DNA from: an uncultured Muribaculaceae bacterium
GTDB lineage: Bacteria; Bacteroidota; Bacteroidia; Bacteroidales; Muribaculaceae
Assembly (NCBI GenBank): GCA_910589425.1
Contig: CAJUSZ010000009.1
Coordinates: 17,463 to 81,462, forward strand
Reading direction: 5' to 3'
DNA: 64,000 nt
A program made the translations under genes and the position numbers. This document shows positions 34,557 to 43,900 of the stretch, in pieces. Every line of letters begins with the position of its first letter. Within the stretch, counting starts at the first letter, position 1. The notes under the pieces were generated by a model. The model was not told the origin of the DNA, made no database searches, and saw nothing but the letters and a program-made list of their open reading frames with translations.

Positions 34557-34601
34557 TAAAAAAGGACGCTGATTGAATGCCAGGCAGGCTTCCGGCGTCC
34601 T
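34557..34601 (-). terminator. intrinsic terminator after manA
   Basis: AGGACGC/GCGTCCT (34563-34569, 34595-34601) with a 25-nt loop, followed on the minus strand by a T-run (34557-34562). It lies 11 bp past the manA stop. Confidence 0.75.
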
Positions 34602-34612
34602 CATTTGCCGTA

Positions 34613-35575
34613 TTATCTGATGAAAGTCTCAAGGCATGAGAATTTGCCGTCGGGAGTTATGGTTACGCCTGGGGCGGAAGCAGGAATAAGTAGGGAATTG
34701 CCTGCGGCGATTCTGATGCTGGATCCTCCGGACTCGATGGTGGCTTTCCCTTCGAAGGCCACGAGAGCGACAAATGTGTCAAATTCCCGGTAGTCGCGCA
34801 TCACTTCAGTGTCAAGGTGCATGACATTGGTGGTGAAATGGTTTATCCGGGCTATATTGACCGGTATGTCGCGTACGGGACGATATGACACGGGCTTCCC
34901 CTCTGTGAATCCGAAATTGATCGCCTGTCTGGCGAGATCGATGTGCAGCTCACGCTCTTTGCCGGATTCGTCTTTGCGCTTGTAGTCGTAGATGCGGAAA
35001 GTCGTGTCGCTTGTCTGCTGGATTTCCGCGAGCATGGTTCCTTTGCCGATCGCGTGTACCGTACCGGCTGGGATGACAAATGCCGCTCCTTTTTCCAAAG
35101 GAAGGAATCTCAGGGCATTCTCTATGTCGCCGCTTTCCACCAGAGTCTGGAACTCGTCGTGTTCGATGCTGCGGTTGAAACCTAATGCTATCTTCGCATC
35201 CCGGGCGTGTTTCAGAATATACCATAGTTCGGTTTTGCCGTTTTCATATCCGAGTCTGCGCGCCACAACGTCATCGGGATGAACCTGGACTGAGAGATTC
35301 TGCGAGGCATCTATGAATTTTATGAGCAGAGGAAATCTGTTGCCGAATTTCTCGAAGTTCCTTTTGCCGAGCAGAGATGCTTCATATTTATCAATGAGCT
35401 GCGAAAGCGTAAGGCCACGGTCGGGTCCATCGGCCACGACCGACTCTGATCCTTCTATTCCGCTGATTTCCCAGCTTTCTCCAATCTTTTCCTGGTCGGA
35501 CCCCAGCTTTTTGAATGACGCCAGTGAGTTTCCACCCCAGATGGTGGATTTAAGAATCGGCTGAAATGTCCACAT
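34613..35575 (-). CDS. manA: mannose-6-phosphate isomerase, class I
   Basis: A 320-residue zinc-dependent phosphomannose isomerase (mannose-6-P to fructose-6-P). I use the ATG at 35575 (MWTFQPILKSTIWGGNSL), where the family normally begins. Visible motifs are LLIKFIDASQNLSVQVHPDD near residue 95-114, with the zinc-binding Gln and His, KTELWYILKHA near 123, and PAGTVHAIGKGTMLAEIQQTSDTTFRIYDY near 180-209 with the third zinc His. Length is typical of the short Bacteroidota form. It can feed GDP-mannose or fucose synthesis for surface glycans. A terminator follows. Confidence 0.93.
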   Translation of the reverse strand: MWTFQPILKSTIWGGNSLASFKKLGSDQEKIGESWEISGIEGSESVVADGPDRGLTLSQLIDKYEASLLGKRNFEKFGNRFPLLIKFIDASQNLSVQVHPDDVVARRLGYENGKTELWYILKHARDAKIALGFNRSIEHDEFQTLVESGDIENALRFLPLEKGAAFVIPAGTVHAIGKGTMLAEIQQTSDTTFRIYDYKRKDESGKERELHIDLARQAINFGFTEGKPVSYRPVRDIPVNIARINHFTTNVMHLDTEVMRDYREFDTFVALVAFEGKATIESGGSSIRIAAGNSLLIPASAPGVTITPDGKFSCLETFIR

Positions 35576-35623
35576 TGTCTGTTCTCTTTTCCAGTAGTTG
35601 TTGAGCGGTTTTGGGATTTGACC

Positions 35624-35651
35624 GGGTGCGATCAGATACACGCACCCTTTT
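35624..35651 (+). terminator. terminator-like hairpin upstream of the small-gene pair
   Basis: GGGTGCG, 10 nt, CGCACCC then TTTT. It points toward the small gene at 35707, with no plus-strand gene before it to terminate. It may be an attenuator in the small genes' leader. Confidence 0.5.
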
Positions 35652-35706
35652 AACTAACATTATTTTTATTCAATTGTTATATTTTCAAACACAAAAATTT
35701 TATGTT

Positions 35707-35961
35707 ATGACAGACCGGTTGGATTCCAGACAGAGGGACGCGCTCCCTCCGGAGATGTTCGGGCTTCCGTCCCGAAGGGAATACCCCATGCCCGACGCTG
35801 CCCATGTCAGGGCTGCAGAGGCATATTTCAGATATTGCCCTGAAGATCTTAAGCCGCAGCTGGCACGCGCCATCTTGCGTTTTGCCAGACTCTACGGAGT
35901 GGATGTGGAGAGTGAAAAAATAATGGATTATTCAAAAATCAGACAAGATGAAGCGACATGA
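35707..35961 (+). CDS. small protein with phage-like YPMPDxxH motif
   Basis: An 84-residue acidic/basic mixed protein starting MTDRLDSRQRDALPPEM at 35707. The stretch FGLPSRREYPMPDAAHVRAAEAYFRYC resembles the short LPxRrYPixDxxHarnA motif that recurs in phage head-associated and DUF6582-like proteins. Here it is a free-standing small gene rather than part of a structural protein. No signal peptide or membrane span. It overlaps the next small gene by 14 bp, which makes coupled translation likely and supports both as real. Function unknown; a domesticated phage fragment is one option. Confidence 0.6.
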   Translation: MTDRLDSRQRDALPPEMFGLPSRREYPMPDAAHVRAAEAYFRYCPEDLKPQLARAILRFARLYGVDVESEKIMDYSKIRQDEAT

Positions 35962-36115
35962 GAGAAATAGACCTGATCCGGATCTGGAGTTGCATCCCGA
36001 CCGGCATACAGAGCGATACGATCCCGCTTTGGCTGATTCAATGAGTGAAGGAGATTCTGAAATAGAGCGGACCATAGAAGAGGGAGACAGCTCGATATGG
36101 CGTCCGGGATTCTGA
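35948..36115 (+). CDS. 55-residue acidic small protein
   Basis: Starts MKRHERNRPDPDLELHPDR at 35948 and ends IWRPGF at 36115. It is highly charged, with a basic head and an acidic tail (GDSEIERTIEEGDSS). There is no known motif. The 14-bp overlap with the 84-residue gene and the lack of any other use for this DNA are the evidence for it. Could be a partner of the first protein. Confidence 0.5.
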   Translation: MKRHERNRPDPDLELHPDRHTERYDPALADSMSEGDSEIERTIEEGDSSIWRPGF

Positions 36116-36138
36116 TAATATTAAACACCACACTTTAA

Positions 36139-36181
36139 AAAAAGCGGGCCGCTGCGACTGTAGAAAAGTCGGCTGCGGCCC
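36139..36181 (-). terminator. terminator after the 36.2 kb GNAT gene
   Basis: GGGCCGC/GCGGCCC (36146-36152, 36175-36181) with an inner CGACT/AGTCG pair. On the minus strand it is followed by a T-run (36137-36143). It may also stop plus-strand reading from the small genes. Confidence 0.75.
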
Positions 36182-36215
36182 GGATCTTCATTAGTTATTA
36201 GCTCGGGATGATCTA

Positions 36216-36749
36216 TCATTCGTTGAGATTGTAAACGTCGTGGAGCATCTCCTTCATGTCATCCTTCCCGGTGATCTTTACTTCGCCATGAGTCATCAGC
36301 AGAAGTCTTACAGGCTTTTTCCCTTTTTCGTATGGCGGCTGCATGTAGTCGATCTCCTCACGTTTGACGAAGCCGTTGCGTTCATAGAAACGTATACGGT
36401 CTTTTGATTCCTGATCGAGCGGCGGCTCCACTTCTATAAGAACATTTTCGCCCGCCTCTTTGAAAAGATGGTTCAGCATTTTTGAACCGATATTTTTTCC
36501 GCGGTGTTCAGGTTCAACTGCAAAATGCTCAATATAGATATATCCCTGGAATGTCCAGTAGGACAGAAATCCGAGGAAAAGGTCGCCGTCTTTGGCAGCG
36601 TAAGCGTGAAACTTTCCACCTTTTTCTTTGATGAACCTGGCAAGATGCTCTTCATCCTCATAAAACCGGCGTTGATCCGCAGGGAAAGTCTGGTTGTAGA
36701 GGACAAGAAAGTCGGGATAGTTGCCGACTTCGAGATTTGTGATTTCCAT
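36216..36749 (-). CDS. GNAT family N-acetyltransferase
   Basis: A 177-residue acetyltransferase of the GNAT fold. The acetyl-CoA-binding signature is HFAVEPEHRGKNIGSKML near residues 76-93 (R/Q-x-x-G-x-G/A with HRGKNIG). It is followed by VLIEVEPPLDQESKDRIRFYERNGFVKRE, where the RFYERNGF block is the usual motif B. The C-terminus DDMKEMLHDVYNLNE is helical. Acceptor unknown; many Bacteroidota homologues are annotated only as GNAT. A terminator follows; no operon partner is seen. Confidence 0.88.
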   Translation of the reverse strand: MEITNLEVGNYPDFLVLYNQTFPADQRRFYEDEEHLARFIKEKGGKFHAYAAKDGDLFLGFLSYWTFQGYIYIEHFAVEPEHRGKNIGSKMLNHLFKEAGENVLIEVEPPLDQESKDRIRFYERNGFVKREEIDYMQPPYEKGKKPVRLLLMTHGEVKITGKDDMKEMLHDVYNLNE

Positions 36750-36848
36750 AGTCTGTTTTGATTTAGTAAATTAAATGCCAATAGTACTGATTCTGCTCTT
36801 ATAGCATTGTCAAGTAAGAAGGCGTCATTTGGTTAACGCGTCATGCCG

Positions 36849-37547
36849 TTATAAAGTTTCGCGCATACGTTTGTAGATGAAAGTCTTTCCACGCGACATC
36901 TCGTTGGCTCCGGGGTTGTCCAATGATTTGAATTTAAGCTGGGTGTGTTCTGGAATCCAGTCGGCGATGGTGTCGATCCAGTGGATTATCCCCTGGCGCG
37001 ACGGATGGGGATTCCTGCTGCTCTGGCGGGAAAGGTTGAGTCCTGAACTGTGGAAATAGTGTCCTTCTCCCATTTCCTGAGCAAGAAATGAGTTGAGTGC
37101 GTCTCCGCCCGGTTTTCCCGGCCATGACGGCGGCCCGATCCAGAGAGTGGGGATGTTGCCGAACGCTTTCTTTAGTTTTGTCATGGACGATGAAAGTCTT
37201 GCCGAAGGATTCCGTTCGAGAAGCTCGTTCATCCCCAGTGAGATGAAGATCGCGTCAGGATCCTGTTCCCTTATGATCGATGTCAGCCTGGATGAGTTGG
37301 CCCATTTTGAGATTGTGCTTCCGTCCCATACCACGGTGGCTACTTCAAATCCGTTGTTCTTGCCGTAGGCATTGAGGCGTTCTGCCATCCATCCGGTCAT
37401 TGAATCTCCGATGAAGAGTACTTTTTTGATATGCTTTTCTTCCTGATCATGTTCACCGTTTTTTGCAAATGCTGGAAAAACCGTGGCCATCAGGAATACA
37501 AGGAGAAATAGCTTTTGGGTAAATTGTTGATAAGTAGGGTGTAGCAT
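36849..37547 (-). CDS. exported SGNH/GDSL-type hydrolase
   Basis: A 232-residue exported hydrolase. I start at 37547 (MLHPTYQQF) because a clear signal peptide follows (LFLLVFLMATVFPAFA). Block I is IGDSMTGWMAERL with the nucleophile Ser, block III is ISLGMNELL with G and N, and the C-terminal block is HPSRQGIIHWIDTIADW, where the usual DxxH reads SRQGIIH; the last catalytic pair is thus only partly canonical. Such enzymes remove acyl or acetyl groups from lipids or glycans in the periplasm. Target unknown. Confidence 0.8.
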   Translation of the reverse strand: MLHPTYQQFTQKLFLLVFLMATVFPAFAKNGEHDQEEKHIKKVLFIGDSMTGWMAERLNAYGKNNGFEVATVVWDGSTISKWANSSRLTSIIREQDPDAIFISLGMNELLERNPSARLSSSMTKLKKAFGNIPTLWIGPPSWPGKPGGDALNSFLAQEMGEGHYFHSSGLNLSRQSSRNPHPSRQGIIHWIDTIADWIPEHTQLKFKSLDNPGANEMSRGKTFIYKRMRETL

Positions 37548-37580
37548 ACTTGTGTCTGGTTGATGTCTGTATTGACGATG

Positions 37581-37588
37581 CAAATATA
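37581..37588 (-). promoter_or_regulatory. -7 box candidate of the SGNH gene
   Basis: The minus strand reads TATATTTG (TAnnTTTG), 34 bp before the ATG at 37547. No clear -33. Confidence 0.4.
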
Positions 37589-37628
37589 GTTCATTTTTGC
37601 GAGACATGAACATGTAGGTGGTTACTAT

Positions 37629-38327
37629 TTATGTCCCCGTGGTGTCATTGTGCCGTTGCATAAACCGGAAGCGACCGTCAACGCACTGGCATCTGACGGC
37701 TCCTTTTCCGAGGTGGAGCGAGAGTTCGGCTTCGTCTGTCTTGTAGAGCCTTGCCGCAAGGGAGCGTGGAAAACGGTCGAACCACGGATCGGCGGAGAGC
37801 CACCATTGATGCGACACAATGCAATCTGAACACCTTAGTTCTTTGTCTATGTTGAAGATGCGTGTTCTCGCGCAGTTGGTTACATATTTGTATCCATTTA
37901 TGTGGATGCTGACGCAGATATATTTGTAGCGTTTTTTTGCTACAGATTCAGCTGTTCCGTCCGGAAGCCTGGTTCTGACAGTTACCGACCTGTTGAAACG
38001 GTTGTTGATTTCAGCTGCGATGCTTCTGAACAGGCATCCGTGGGGGGCGTTATCCTCCAGTCCTCTGATCCAGATATGATAATGGATCATTTCATGGATA
38101 ATTATGTCGGTGAGCAATTCCGCAGGCAGATCATAATGACCGGATAATGTTATTGAACATTGGTCGGACAGCCGGCGCGAAGCCGGCATGGAACGTGGAT
38201 GGCGGAATGCGCCGAGAGTCTTTGTCCCTCTGCCGATCCGGATCTCGATGTCGGGCAATGGCTCGCGGAACAACCTGCGGTTCCATTCTGTGAATATTTG
38301 CCTCACTGTTTCTACAGTCGCTTTCAT
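37629..38327 (-). CDS. SprT-like zinc metalloprotease domain protein
   Basis: A 232-residue SprT-like (SPRTN family) protein. I use the ATG at 38327 (MKATVETVRQIF). The protease motif HEMIHYHIW lies near residue 99-107 with a following zinc His in HGCLF. A possible zinc-ribbon part comes after, with CVSIHINGYKYVTNCAR and CSDC, then CQC near the end. Eukaryotic relatives cut proteins cross-linked to DNA; the bacterial role is not known. The chosen ATG lies only 4 bp from a -7 box, so the mRNA may be leaderless. It is 37 bp downstream of the DoxX-like gene. Confidence 0.85.
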   Translation of the reverse strand: MKATVETVRQIFTEWNRRLFREPLPDIEIRIGRGTKTLGAFRHPRSMPASRRLSDQCSITLSGHYDLPAELLTDIIIHEMIHYHIWIRGLEDNAPHGCLFRSIAAEINNRFNRSVTVRTRLPDGTAESVAKKRYKYICVSIHINGYKYVTNCARTRIFNIDKELRCSDCIVSHQWWLSADPWFDRFPRSLAARLYKTDEAELSLHLGKGAVRCQCVDGRFRFMQRHNDTTGT

Positions 38328-38331
38328 GCGG

Positions 38332-38339
38332 CAAATATA
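38332..38339 (-). promoter_or_regulatory. -7 box candidate directly at the SprT-like start
   Basis: The minus strand reads TATATTTG (TAnnTTTG), placing the transcription start at about 38326, that is at the start codon. If used, the mRNA is leaderless. The -33 match is poor. Confidence 0.4.
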
Positions 38340-38364
38340 CGAAAAATGTTCTGATGACGGATTA

Positions 38365-38925
38365 TCAGAAGCGGGACGAGAACTCATTGTAGCGTGGAGT
38401 TGACGGCCTGCCGTTGCGTCTGAATCTGATGAGCATGGTTCTGATGACTCCGTCGAGGCTGATGCGCCCCGGACCTGCGGCGGCAGACAGTGTCGCTATG
38501 CCGGAGGCAATAGCTACGGGTATGTCGATGAATCCGGCGTCAGATGACTCGAATGCCGTGAGAATGAAATATATGGCGGAGGTTATTGCCAGTGGCCTCG
38601 ACATGAATCCGAGAGCAGCCATGATGCCGGCCGTTGCCAGGACGATCCCGGATAATGCCGGAAGCCCTTCGTAAAGATGTGATCCAGACAGGGCGAGGAA
38701 AAAGACCGATGCGAGAAGGAATCTGACGGATAGCGCGAAGAAGGAATATCCTACTCCTGATTTGCGCGTGGGAAGAAAGAAATTGAGTATGGGATCCTGC
38801 GTAAGGCTGTGGCGGATTCCATTGTTGCCGGCAGATTGGTTTATCCCTTCGAGAATAAGGTCAGGAAACCGGGCTCCTTCGGCGATCTTGCCCGGATCTA
38901 CGGAAATTACAGTGGAATTACGCAT
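38365..38925 (-). CDS. DoxX-like small membrane protein
   Basis: A 186-residue protein with a soluble N-terminal 65 residues and about four membrane segments (about 66-82, 90-108, 112-124 and 133-148). The core ALSGIVLATAGIMAALGFMSRPLA is like DoxX/MauE-type small membrane proteins, which some link to redox balance. The C-terminus GRPSTPRYNEFSSRF is basic and probably cytoplasmic. Identity is weak, from hydrophobic pattern only. It lies between the ispF terminator and the SprT-like gene. Confidence 0.6.
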   Translation of the reverse strand: MRNSTVISVDPGKIAEGARFPDLILEGINQSAGNNGIRHSLTQDPILNFFLPTRKSGVGYSFFALSVRFLLASVFFLALSGSHLYEGLPALSGIVLATAGIMAALGFMSRPLAITSAIYFILTAFESSDAGFIDIPVAIASGIATLSAAAGPGRISLDGVIRTMLIRFRRNGRPSTPRYNEFSSRF

Positions 38926-38977
38926 AATCTGAGAGGCTTTAAGCAGCTCACGTCCTTGTGGCTACATAGTTGTAACC

Positions 38978-39010
38978 AAAAAGGTCTGCCAATGGTTTGA
39001 GGCAGACCTT
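38978..39010 (-). terminator. intrinsic terminator after ispF
   Basis: Perfect 10-bp stem AAGGTCTGCC/GGCAGACCTT with a 10-nt loop; on the minus strand T-run TTTTT follows. It ends the porV-ispF transcript. Confidence 0.85.
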
Positions 39011-39034
39011 GAAAATATGCTTGTTTTTTTATGT

Positions 39035-39520
39035 TCAGTCCCGGAAAATCAGTGCTGTGGCCAGGGCTGCAATCCCTTCTTGCCGCCCGGTGAACCCGAG
39101 TTTCTCCGTTGTGGTGGCTTTTATCGATATGCGGTCGGCGCCGATAGACAGGATATCCGAAAGCACCTGCTGCATCTTGGGGATGTGGGGATTGATCCTG
39201 GGGGCTTCGGCGCAGATAGTTATGTCGGCGTTTCCGATCTTCCAACCGTTTTTTGAAAGCAGTTCCGCCACATTACGTAGAAGTATCTTTGAGTCGGCGC
39301 CCTTGTATTGCGGATCAGTATCGGGGAAATGAAATCCGATGTCGCGAAGCGCGGCCGCGCCGAGCAGGGCGTCGCATAGGGCGTGGATGGCGACATCGGC
39401 GTCGCTGTGTCCGAGAAGTCCGAGGGAATGCGGGATCTGTATTCCGCATAGCCAAAGCTCACGTCCTTCCACAAGGCGGTGGACGTCGAATCCTAATCCG
39501 GTTCTGATATCTGGAATCAT
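39035..39520 (-). CDS. ispF: 2-C-methyl-D-erythritol 2,4-cyclodiphosphate synthase
   Basis: IspF (161 residues), fifth-step enzyme of the non-mevalonate isoprenoid pathway. The zinc ligands Asp12 and His14 lie in GFDVHR and the third, His46, in DVAIHALCDALLGA. The substrate loop FPDTDPQYKGADS and the C-terminal TTTEKLGFTGRQEGIAA are standard. It follows porV after 10 bp, as in Porphyromonas gingivalis, where porU-porV-ispF are also neighbours (established gene order). A strong terminator follows. Confidence 0.97.
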   Translation of the reverse strand: MIPDIRTGLGFDVHRLVEGRELWLCGIQIPHSLGLLGHSDADVAIHALCDALLGAAALRDIGFHFPDTDPQYKGADSKILLRNVAELLSKNGWKIGNADITICAEAPRINPHIPKMQQVLSDILSIGADRISIKATTTEKLGFTGRQEGIAALATALIFRD

Positions 39521-39530
39521 ACCACAGGTT

Positions 39531-40751
39531 TTATTTGCGTCTGCGTCCGATAAGATCGCGCAGACCGTCCATGTCGAAAGTCAGAGTGAAGCGCAGAGTC
39601 TGGTCGAGAGGACTGCTCTGGGCTGTGGCGAGCATGTAGGATGCGTCGAGCTTCACGACATTGAGCGAGAATCCGGCGCCAAAGCCGAAATAGCTTCGTC
39701 CGCCTTTATTGGGATGCTCGTAGTTATATCCGATGCGTGCGAAGAATTGCTGATTGTAGCTGTATTCCGCGCCGAGCGAGAATGAGATCTCCTGAAGTTC
39801 CTCTTTGAATCCGCCGGGGGCGTCGTTGAAGCTCTTGAAAATACCGGTGATAGGCGACATTGTCTGCCATTTCTCCTCGGCTTCGTTATAGGCATCCTGT
39901 CCCTCGGTGGTGTCCATGTCGTAGTCTGAACGACGGGGTTTTGTCGGCACCATCAGTTTGTTGAGATCAAGCCCTATTCCTACGTTGTGGTAATCGGCAA
40001 GCGGGAACATGAAGTTGCAACCCAGACGCAGGTTTGTCGGCAGGTATGCGTAGTTCGCACCGTGGTCGTAGCTTACTTTTGTTCCGACATTGGAGATGTT
40101 GAATCCGAATGAGAACTGGCACTCGTTGCGGCCGATCATGGGATATGTCACGTAATATCCCGACAGGTCGACCGAGAAAGCGTTTGCCGCGGAATTCGTC
40201 TCTCCGGAGGATGTGTCCTCGTATGAAAGATCGGAAAGGATATAGCGCAATACCACGCCCATCGAGAATTTTTCAGACAGCTTGCGTGAATAGCCGACGT
40301 CGAACGCGAACTCGTAGGGGTTTATGGTCTGCACGTTTGATGCCCCCTCGCTGTTCATTGACACTTCTCCGAGCGAGAAATAGCGGAAAGAAGCTGAAAG
40401 AGCCTGATTGTCGCCGCTGCCGAGTTTCCAGTAGCCCGACAGGTCGGCGAGAAAGATGTCATTTACGATTTTGCGGAGCCATGGCGTATAGGATAGCGCG
40501 AGGCCGCCTGTGGAATATCCGAAAGCATATTTTGATGCATTCCAGAATTGCGAGTTCATGTCGGGGTCGGTGGCCGCTCCAAGATTGCCGAGCGCACTTC
40601 CCCGGGCATCGGGCGTGATGCTGAGTGTGGTGACACCTGTGTTGACAGGGTTGAATTCATTGTCTTTGATGTCATTGCCCTCGGCAAATACAGAGGGGAT
40701 TCCGAGCGCGATCAGAATCACGATGGATGTGATTATGCGTATTGGTTTCAT
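39531..40751 (-). CDS. porV: type IX secretion system outer-membrane protein PorV
   Basis: A 406-residue outer-membrane barrel (PorV/LptO), which brings T9SS cargo from the translocon to the PorU sortase on the cell surface. I start at 40751 (MKPIRIITSIVILIALG), which gives a proper signal peptide; a longer frame has no such N-terminus. The conserved PDARGSALGNLGAATDPDMNSQFWNASKYAF stretch follows, typical of PorV, and the chain ends with a strand-rich barrel and a basic tail IGRRRK. The ispF gene follows after 10 bp; the PorU-like genes are upstream, with a hairpin between. Confidence 0.93.
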   Translation of the reverse strand: MKPIRIITSIVILIALGIPSVFAEGNDIKDNEFNPVNTGVTTLSITPDARGSALGNLGAATDPDMNSQFWNASKYAFGYSTGGLALSYTPWLRKIVNDIFLADLSGYWKLGSGDNQALSASFRYFSLGEVSMNSEGASNVQTINPYEFAFDVGYSRKLSEKFSMGVVLRYILSDLSYEDTSSGETNSAANAFSVDLSGYYVTYPMIGRNECQFSFGFNISNVGTKVSYDHGANYAYLPTNLRLGCNFMFPLADYHNVGIGLDLNKLMVPTKPRRSDYDMDTTEGQDAYNEAEEKWQTMSPITGIFKSFNDAPGGFKEELQEISFSLGAEYSYNQQFFARIGYNYEHPNKGGRSYFGFGAGFSLNVVKLDASYMLATAQSSPLDQTLRFTLTFDMDGLRDLIGRRRK

Positions 40752-40851
40752 CTTCGTAGGATAGTCAGGAGGGAAGAGTGTATTAATGAAACAAAAGTTT
40801 GAGGAGAATACAGCCATCTGGCCGGAACAGTCTCCTTGTATATAAACTTGA

Positions 40852-40880
40852 AAACGGGCAAAATATTGTTTTGCCCGTTT
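40852..40880 (-). terminator. hairpin between the second PorU-like gene and porV
   Basis: Perfect 12-bp stem AAACGGGCAAAA/TTTTGCCCGTTT with a 5-nt loop, 59 bp past the PorU-like stop. The A/T runs are in the stem. It may end or dampen transcription so that PorV is made from a second promoter or by read-through. Confidence 0.65.
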
Positions 40881-40939
40881 CAGTCCGTATCCCATTGCCG
40901 AGGGTTTTCTCCCGGTCGGCCTTATGTCGGTGGTGGAGA

Positions 40940-43900
40940 TTATAAGGACGGCTTGAAAACAGGGATCAGGAGTTCTTCCGAAAGGAAATGTGCGTCGTCG
41001 GGATCAGATCCTCGCGCCACAGCATGGTATAATCCGGTGGGAAGATCAACTGTTGAGAGATCGATCACTGCCTTGTCTCCGTCAAAAGGAATGGAACATA
41101 CCTGTTTCCCGATGCTGTCGTATACGTAGAGTGTCAGCGAGCGTGGAGTCTGAGGTGTCGATACAGTTACAGTGGCATGGTCTATGGCGAGGGTTTCCTT
41201 GAGTGAGAGCGAGGCCGTTGTCCTTTTTCCTGAAATGAACCGGATGGTTTCAGTCGATGGGTTTCCTGCCTCATCCCGGATAATGGCCGTGGCCTGATGG
41301 TAGCCATCCGACAGCTGGTGCAGTGGGATCTTGACTGAGTATGCGGGACGGTCGTGGTCGATATGTTTCAATGCGAAGCCGGCTCCTGCTACAGTTTTGC
41401 CGTCTACGGTCAGTTCCAGTCCGGATGCGAAAGGTGCCTGACTCAGGTTGAGTGCCAGATTGTCTGAGGCGGAAAGAAATATCTCGTTGGTGCTGTTTGA
41501 ATATCTCATCTCCTCTATGACAGGTGGGACAGTGTCATCGTCAGGATCGCCGGGTTTCCCTGATGCGGATACGGCTACGGCGAAAGTCTGTCCTGCGCCG
41601 GAGCGTTTTGAATGATCGTAGGCGCCGAAAGAGAGGCGCAGGTCCGTCGGATCGATCCATGCGTCAAGGGTCGGGATTCTGAGCCTGATGGAGAACCGGC
41701 CTTTGTCCACATTGGCTACAGCCAATGTGAGCATGCTGCGCGGATGTGAATATGTATAGTAGGTCGTGTCGCCGGATTGGGTGGTGGGAGGATAGACATA
41801 CGACTTTGAGGATGTCGAAGAGAAAAGACGTGCCACTATTTCCCCGTTGAAGTCACTGAGCATTTGTCCGGATGCGGATGTGATCTCGCCTTTCAGGATT
41901 ATTTCATCGCCAGATCCGGGTAGCTCGGGGTCGGAGTCTAATTTCACCTTGTTGGTAGGGAGGACAAACGGAACCGCCGGATCGCCGATAAGGACGTATG
42001 CAAGTTCATTCTGATTCGTGCATCCGCTTTTCGCATAAGAGTATATCTCTCCGAGCGTCGGAGTATGATAAGGGTCGCTGTATGTCTTGCACAGTCCGGT
42101 GGCCATGCTGATGAACAGAAGCTCGTTTGAGTTGGCGAATGTCTCGCGCATCCCCGCCATGGCTGCTATGAGTCCGCCGGATGATGTCAGGACCATGGAT
42201 TCGGCCACGCCTCTCTGGCCGCGGTCGGAATTGGTGAGGTCGCAGGCTCCGAAAGCCATGAACGGAAGATGACTGTTGCGGAGGAGAGGCAGATGGCCCA
42301 TGCTGAAAATGTTTTCGCTTCCGCCTACAGCGGAAGATGTGGCATGGCCGAGATAATAATTGAAATTTGTGGAGGACAACGATTGCAGCAGCCATTTGCG
42401 GGTTGATTCGGCGCCGGCGATTTCCGCAAACATCGGCGATAGGAAAAATCTGTCTTCAGATGTCTTGGAAATGACACTTGCTATGTTGTCGCTTTCCTGA
42501 ATATGGAGCTGTTTGTCGCCTGCTCCGCCTACGTAATTGATGTTGTTGACTGTATATGCATGGGTGTCGTCAGAGTATGCCCGGATAAGTTTTGAGACGT
42601 AATTGTCTATTTCCGCGTCGCTTATGCACGGAATTATTCCTATCCCGACGTCGAGCTTTCTGCGTTCGAGGATGGCTGATGTGTATGAATCAAGGTTGGC
42701 GTAGAAATCAACTGCGTTGAATCCCAGTAGCCTCGGAGATTCGTTGCCATATTGGTAGCAATAGAGTGAAGTATGCGGCTCACCGGGATTTGATCCGGAC
42801 TTAATGTCGCTTCTTATGTCTCCGAGCAGAAGAATGTTGGACAGACGTTTCCCTCCCCTGTCATAGACCATTTTTGCTAAAGCCCTGTATGCCATAGGAT
42901 CAGGGTTGCCGGATGAAAACTCGTTGTAGATGTCGTTGATCTCGGCTATGCCCACATTGAGTTTCCCGAGCGATCTGTGTACTTCAGCTAAGCGCTGGGC
43001 GCCGCTCAGATATTTGTCAACAGTAATTATCAGCAGATCTATGTCGGACGTGAATGTGCCGTGAAGATTCTGGCTGGAAACGTCATCATAACATACGGGT
43101 GTTTTCAGTTTTCTCCGCGGATCGAATAGGATGAACTGTGCGTATTTAGACTGTGGGGAGAAAAGAGCCGTCGATTCCTGATCAGCATGAAGACGCCGTG
43201 GATTCAGTGGCTGTGTGATGTCCAATACCCATAATTCAGGATCATTGATGGGCAGACTGTAAGTGTTTTCTGTATCGAGCGAGTTGAAAAGAATCCTTCC
43301 CTGAGAATCTTCCGAAAGCGATGGTATTTTTTTGGGATAGGTCGCTATCCAGTAGTCAAGGTGTGCGTAGTCTGTCGAGGCAAGAGCGTTCCCGTCGAGT
43401 TTTGCATTGACAAAAAATCTGGCTTTTTCGGATGGATATTGGATTGGCTGTGGAGAAGATTCGAATGACTGTAGACTGTAGGACGATACCGGCATCTGGC
43501 GCCAATGTGCGTAATTCTTGTTCCCACCTTCGACTCCGAATGAGAGGATTGCCCCTTTCTGCGATTCAAGATAGAATGTCGTGATCATTTTCCCGGATTC
43601 TCCCTCAATGAGATCCGGCAGTCTGTAGTCCCATGAATAAGATTCTGTTCCAGTATTTGTATAGTTCTCTCCGAAGAAGATCCTTCCGGTCTGTTTTATC
43701 CCCAGCTGCAGATCTTTCTCATGGTACACGTAATCGATCCCCGTTGTAAGATTTGTCGTGGTGCCGGAATGATTGTCTGGCTGCTGTGACGTAGGAATGG
43801 AGTTTGCGAAGTCCGCATTTTCGGTGATGAAGTAATAACCGGTCTCGGTGTATGGATTGCGCGATGTGCGGTTGAAGCACTCAAGATTGCTGTTGAACGC

